Source: Geomicrobium halophilum
GTDB lineage: Bacteria > Bacillota > Bacilli > Bacillales > Marinococcaceae
Assembly: GCF_014207655.1 (NCBI RefSeq)
Contig: NZ_JACHHJ010000001.1
Coordinates: forward strand, 868,001 to 932,000
Direction of reading: 5' to 3'
Length of the DNA stretch: 64,000 nucleotides
In this document: positions 61,588 to 64,000 of the stretch, piece by piece
Layout: every line of letters starts with the position of its first letter
How positions within the stretch are numbered: position 1 is the stretch's first letter
Notes under the pieces: model-generated
Database searches by the model: none
What the model saw: only the letters and a program-made list of their open reading frames with translations
Told to the model about the DNA's origin: nothing
Made by a program: the position numbers and the translations under genes

Positions 61588-61934
61588 TATTCTTCTGGGC
61601 TTTCGTCGTTGGTGGATTGATTTGTGCCATTGGACAGCTGCTTATGGACGGTTTAAAGCTCACTCCCGCTCATACATTGGCTGCTTTTGTGGTTTCGGGT
61701 GCGATTCTGGATGGCCTGGGCATCTATGAACGATTAATCGACTTTGCAGGTGCCGGTGCTACTGTACCAATCACGAATTTTGGGAGCTCCCTCGTTCATG
61801 GCGCATTAACCGAAGCTGACAATTCTGGACTTATTGGCGTGATTACCGGGATCTTTGAAGTGACGAGTTCAGGGATTTCTTCTGCGATTATTTTCTCATT
61901 TATTGCTGCCTTGATTTTTAAACCGAAAGGATAA
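61584..61934 (+). CDS. spoVAEB: Stage V sporulation protein AEB
   Basis: Small membrane protein of the SpoVA channel, 116 aa with about four helices: [53 protein letters not shown] and a final helix to FKPKG. ATG 61584 overlaps the spoVAD stop (ATGA) with AGGGAGG upstream. Ends the cluster; a strong terminator follows. Confidence 0.95.
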   Translation: MIFFWAFVVGGLICAIGQLLMDGLKLTPAHTLAAFVVSGAILDGLGIYERLIDFAGAGATVPITNFGSSLVHGALTEADNSGLIGVITGIFEVTSSGISSAIIFSFIAALIFKPKG

Positions 61935-61942
61935 GAAGTGTT

Positions 61943-61980
61943 CCATTCCCTTTTTATTGTAAAGGGAATGGTTTTGTTTT
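61943..61980 (+). terminator. Terminator of the spoVAC-AD-AEB cluster
   Basis: Perfect 11-bp stem CCATTCCCTTT/AAAGGGAATGG (61943-61953, 61961-61971) followed by TTTTGTTTT. Confidence 0.94.
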
Positions 61981-61990
61981 AGGAATCCCT

Positions 61991-62018
61991 GCATAACTTG
62001 TCTTTGTTTGCATACATT
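61991..62018 (+). promoter_or_regulatory. Probable sigma-E promoter of dacB-spmA-spmB
   Basis: GCATAAC (61991-61997; 5 of 7 to KMATATT), 13-bp spacer, CATACATT (62011-62018; full match to CATACAnT), 46 bp before dacB, a sigma-E gene in B. subtilis. Confidence 0.68.
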
Positions 62019-62064
62019 TTCTTAAACCCTAGATTGGACAGCCAGTATGGGAATGAGGTGAGAA

Positions 62065-63183
62065 ATGAGACGCCGGCTTATTTTACTCATAATGGTCGTT
62101 TGCCTATGTATACCGCCTTTGCCTGGGAATGCTGAAGAATCCATTACGGTATCCGCTGAGGCAGCTGCGTTAATTGAAGTTGAAACGGGACGAGTCCTTT
62201 GGGAAAAAGACGCATTTAGCGAGAAGCGGATTGCGAGTATTACGAAGGTGATGACCGCAATGGTTGCTATTGAACAAGGAGAGTTGGAAGATTCTGTTGT
62301 GATTTCGACAAATGCTGCTGGTACAGAAGGTTCTTCCTTATACTTACAGGCAGGCGAGAAAATGACATTGGAAGATTTATTGTATGGATTAATGCTTCGC
62401 TCTGGTAATGATAGTGCGGTTGCGATTGCCGAGCATATTGGTGGGAGCGTTGATGGTTTCGTCTATCTCATGAATGAAAAAGTTCAAGAACTCGGCTTGA
62501 CGGATACCGTTTTCGCCAACCCTCACGGCCTTGATGATCATGAAAATCATTTCTCCAGTGCTTATGATATGGCAATGATTATGCAGGCGGCGATGGAAGA
62601 TGACATCTTTCGAACGATATCTGCGACAGAAGTGCACCGAGCGCCTAATCAAAACGAAAACTGGGAGCGGGTCTGGAAAAATAAAAATCGTTTGTTAACT
62701 GAACGTTATGAATATACAACAGGGGGGAAAACGGGGTACACCGAAAGAGCACGTCGCACGCTGGTCACTTCAGCCGAAAAAGAGGGGATGGAGTTAATAG
62801 CAGTAACGTTAAACGCACCTTCCGATTGGGATGATCATATTCGGCTCTTTGAATACGGATTTGATACCTACGATATGTATTCATTGATCCAGGAAGGCAG
62901 TCTGGAGCGGACAGGAAGCGAGACATTTGATCACTTAGAAGTACGATCATCTTCCAACTATCCTTTGACAGAAGATGAATATGCACGCGTAACACCAAAT
63001 ATTGAATGGATGAATGAGGGTACACTACCTTTTGCAGGTCATTTACAATTTAAATTAGATGGTGACATTATTTCTGAATTACCGCTTTATTATATAGAAA
63101 AAACGGAAGAAGAAAATGAGGGCCTTTCCTGGTGGGAGCGGTTGAAAAATCGTTTCGGGTTTGGAGTGACGGTACATGATTAA
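62065..63183 (+). CDS. dacB: D-alanyl-D-alanine carboxypeptidase DacB (spore cortex)
   Basis: Mother-cell penicillin-binding protein (PBP5*-like) that limits cortex cross-linking. Signal peptide (about 1-24), SxxK in IASITKVMTAMVAIEQ, SGN in LMLRSGNDSAVAIAEHIGG, KTG in TTGGKTGYTERARR, and a C-terminal beta domain ending with an amphipathic WWERLKNRFGFG. 372 aa. GAGGTGAG before ATG 62065. Overlaps spmA by 8 nt. Confidence 0.94.
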   Translation: MRRRLILLIMVVCLCIPPLPGNAEESITVSAEAAALIEVETGRVLWEKDAFSEKRIASITKVMTAMVAIEQGELEDSVVISTNAAGTEGSSLYLQAGEKMTLEDLLYGLMLRSGNDSAVAIAEHIGGSVDGFVYLMNEKVQELGLTDTVFANPHGLDDHENHFSSAYDMAMIMQAAMEDDIFRTISATEVHRAPNQNENWERVWKNKNRLLTERYEYTTGGKTGYTERARRTLVTSAEKEGMELIAVTLNAPSDWDDHIRLFEYGFDTYDMYSLIQEGSLERTGSETFDHLEVRSSSNYPLTEDEYARVTPNIEWMNEGTLPFAGHLQFKLDGDIISELPLYYIEKTEEENEGLSWWERLKNRFGFGVTVHD

Positions 63184-63772
63184 TTGGATCTGGATGTCAA
63201 TGCTTATCACTGGTCTGATTTTTGCAATGTTTACAGGCAGGATGGAAGAAGTGAATGAAGCGATTTTTCAAGGTGCTGAAGAAGCGGTTACTCTCTGCTT
63301 AGGAATGATCAGCATCCTTGTTTTTTGGTTAGGCATGATGAGGATTGCTCAAGAAGGAGGGCTTCTCAAATTGCTTTCCAAATTCTTGTCACCGGTTATT
63401 CAACGTTTATTCCCGGAGGTCCCGAAGGATCATCCGGCCATGGGGTATATTTTATCAAATATGACTGCAAATATGTTTGGGCTTGGTAATGCGGCTACAC
63501 CCATGGGCATTAAAGCGATGGAACAGTTAAAAGAATTAAACGGTGGGAAAGATGAAGCTAGTCGTTCTATGGTTACTTTTCTCGCAATAAACACAGCAAG
63601 TTTAACCTTGATTCCGACGACAGTCATTGCGATTCGAATGACGTATGACTCTGCCAACCCTGGCGAGATTATCGGAACTACGATCGCAGCCACGGCTGTA
63701 GGAGTCGCCAGTGCGATATTCATAGACAGAATCTTTCATTGGCGCCGCACGCTGCGGGCGAGGGTGAAATAA
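63176..63772 (+). CDS. spmA: Spore maturation protein A
   Basis: Membrane protein needed for spore core dehydration, nucleoside-recognition (Gate) domain family. 198 aa with about five helices; ISILVFWLGMMRIAQEGGLLKLLSKFLSPVIQRLFPEVP and MTANMFGLGNAATPMGIKAMEQL are the family core. ATG 63176 lies in the dacB 3' end, with GGAGTGACGG upstream. Confidence 0.95.
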   Translation: MINWIWMSMLITGLIFAMFTGRMEEVNEAIFQGAEEAVTLCLGMISILVFWLGMMRIAQEGGLLKLLSKFLSPVIQRLFPEVPKDHPAMGYILSNMTANMFGLGNAATPMGIKAMEQLKELNGGKDEASRSMVTFLAINTASLTLIPTTVIAIRMTYDSANPGEIIGTTIAATAVGVASAIFIDRIFHWRRTLRARVK

Positions 63773-64000
63773 ATGACAGTTTTATCAGTGTTATCCATGT
63801 ACATCATCCCGTTTTTGCTTTTTGTCATCCTCCTTAGCGCTATCATTAAACAGGTGCCCGCCTATGAAACGTTTATTGAAGGAGCCAAGGATGGCTTTCA
63901 GATGGCCGTATCCATTATTCCTTATCTCGTTGCCATGTTAGTAGCCATCTCTGTGTTTCGTGCTTCAGGGGCGTTGGATTTTTTACTAGAAGGTTTGCGG
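63773..64000 (+). CDS. spmB: Spore maturation protein B (partial, cut by window end)
   Basis: The first 76 codons of a membrane protein start directly after the spmA stop (ATG 63773, with AGGGTGAA upstream). KQVPAYETFIEGAKDGFQMAVSIIPYLVAML is the SpmB/Gate-domain N-terminus. The frame is open to the last base of the window; the rest lies outside. Confidence 0.92.
   Translation, partial: MTVLSVLSMYIIPFLLFVILLSAIIKQVPAYETFIEGAKDGFQMAVSIIPYLVAMLVAISVFRASGALDFLLEGLR

Noticed and set aside
1-64000. CRISPR arrays, prophage genes or defence systems
   Set aside because: No regularly spaced repeats, phage structural genes, or defence-type helicase/nuclease genes were seen; the window is core chromosome with scattered mobile remnants.

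Overview
The window is chromosomal DNA from an endospore-forming Bacillota (Bacillaceae). The evidence is a dense set of sporulation genes (spoIIIAE-AH, spoIVB, spo0A, spoIIM, dacF-spoIIAA-spoIIAB-sigF, two spoVA clusters, dacB-spmA-spmB), Bacillus-type gene order, strong Shine-Dalgarno sites and frequent TTG/GTG starts. Many proteins are acidic, and in places the order departs from B. subtilis, which fits a halo- or alkaliphilic genus. That placement is inference; the species cannot be named from the sequence alone.

Layout. 0-3.3 kb: end of the spoIIIA operon. 3.9-14 kb: an orphan gene, Asp23-like yqhY, nusB, folD, xseAB, ispA, dxs, tlyA, argR, recN (accBC, expected after spoIIIAH, are absent). 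14.2-18.6 kb: spoIVB, a decayed IS91-type transposase, spo0A, steA. 18.8-27.6 kb: DUF2627, then bkdR and its sigma-54-dependent branched-chain keto-acid dehydrogenase operon (bcd-lpdV-bkdAA-bkdAB-bkdB, without ptb/buk). 27.9-33.4 kb: brxB, a CCG tRNA-Arg, a YqjA-like exporter, an L,D-transpeptidase, a 30-residue Prli42-like miniprotein, an epimerase, a YaaR-like protein, an LMW phosphatase and a fructosamine kinase, followed by what looks like an IS200/IS605 right-end remnant. 33.9-41 kb: asnO, a guanine-riboswitch-controlled xpt/permease operon, PTS IIA, uppP, a thioredoxin-like gene and nudF. 41-48 kb: spoIIM, fur, yqzK, xerD and a nucleoside-salvage operon (deoB, two tandem purine nucleoside phosphorylases, pdp). 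48.5-64 kb: dacF-spoIIA-sigF, spoVAEa-spoVAF, lysA, nitronate monooxygenase, ribT, scpAB, sodF, a YhcN-like lipoprotein with spoVAC-AD-AEb, and dacB-spmA-spmB (spmB is cut by the window edge).

The genes form a sporulation core. Spo0A and sigma-H signals precede spo0A and spoIIAA; sigma-F, sigma-E and sigma-G type promoters can be read directly before dacF, spoIIM, dacB and the yhcN-spoVAC cluster. Around this core sit isoprenoid, folate, branched-chain amino acid and nucleoside-salvage functions.

The most unusual features are: about ten copies of an interspersed, non-coding, MITE-like repeat with TGTTCAAAAAG terminal inverted repeats, always between genes; a tandem pair of class II purine nucleoside phosphorylases in which the second has lost both canonical 6-oxopurine-recognition residues; a spoVA operon split into two loci; and the IS605-like remnant fused to the fructosamine kinase stop codon.
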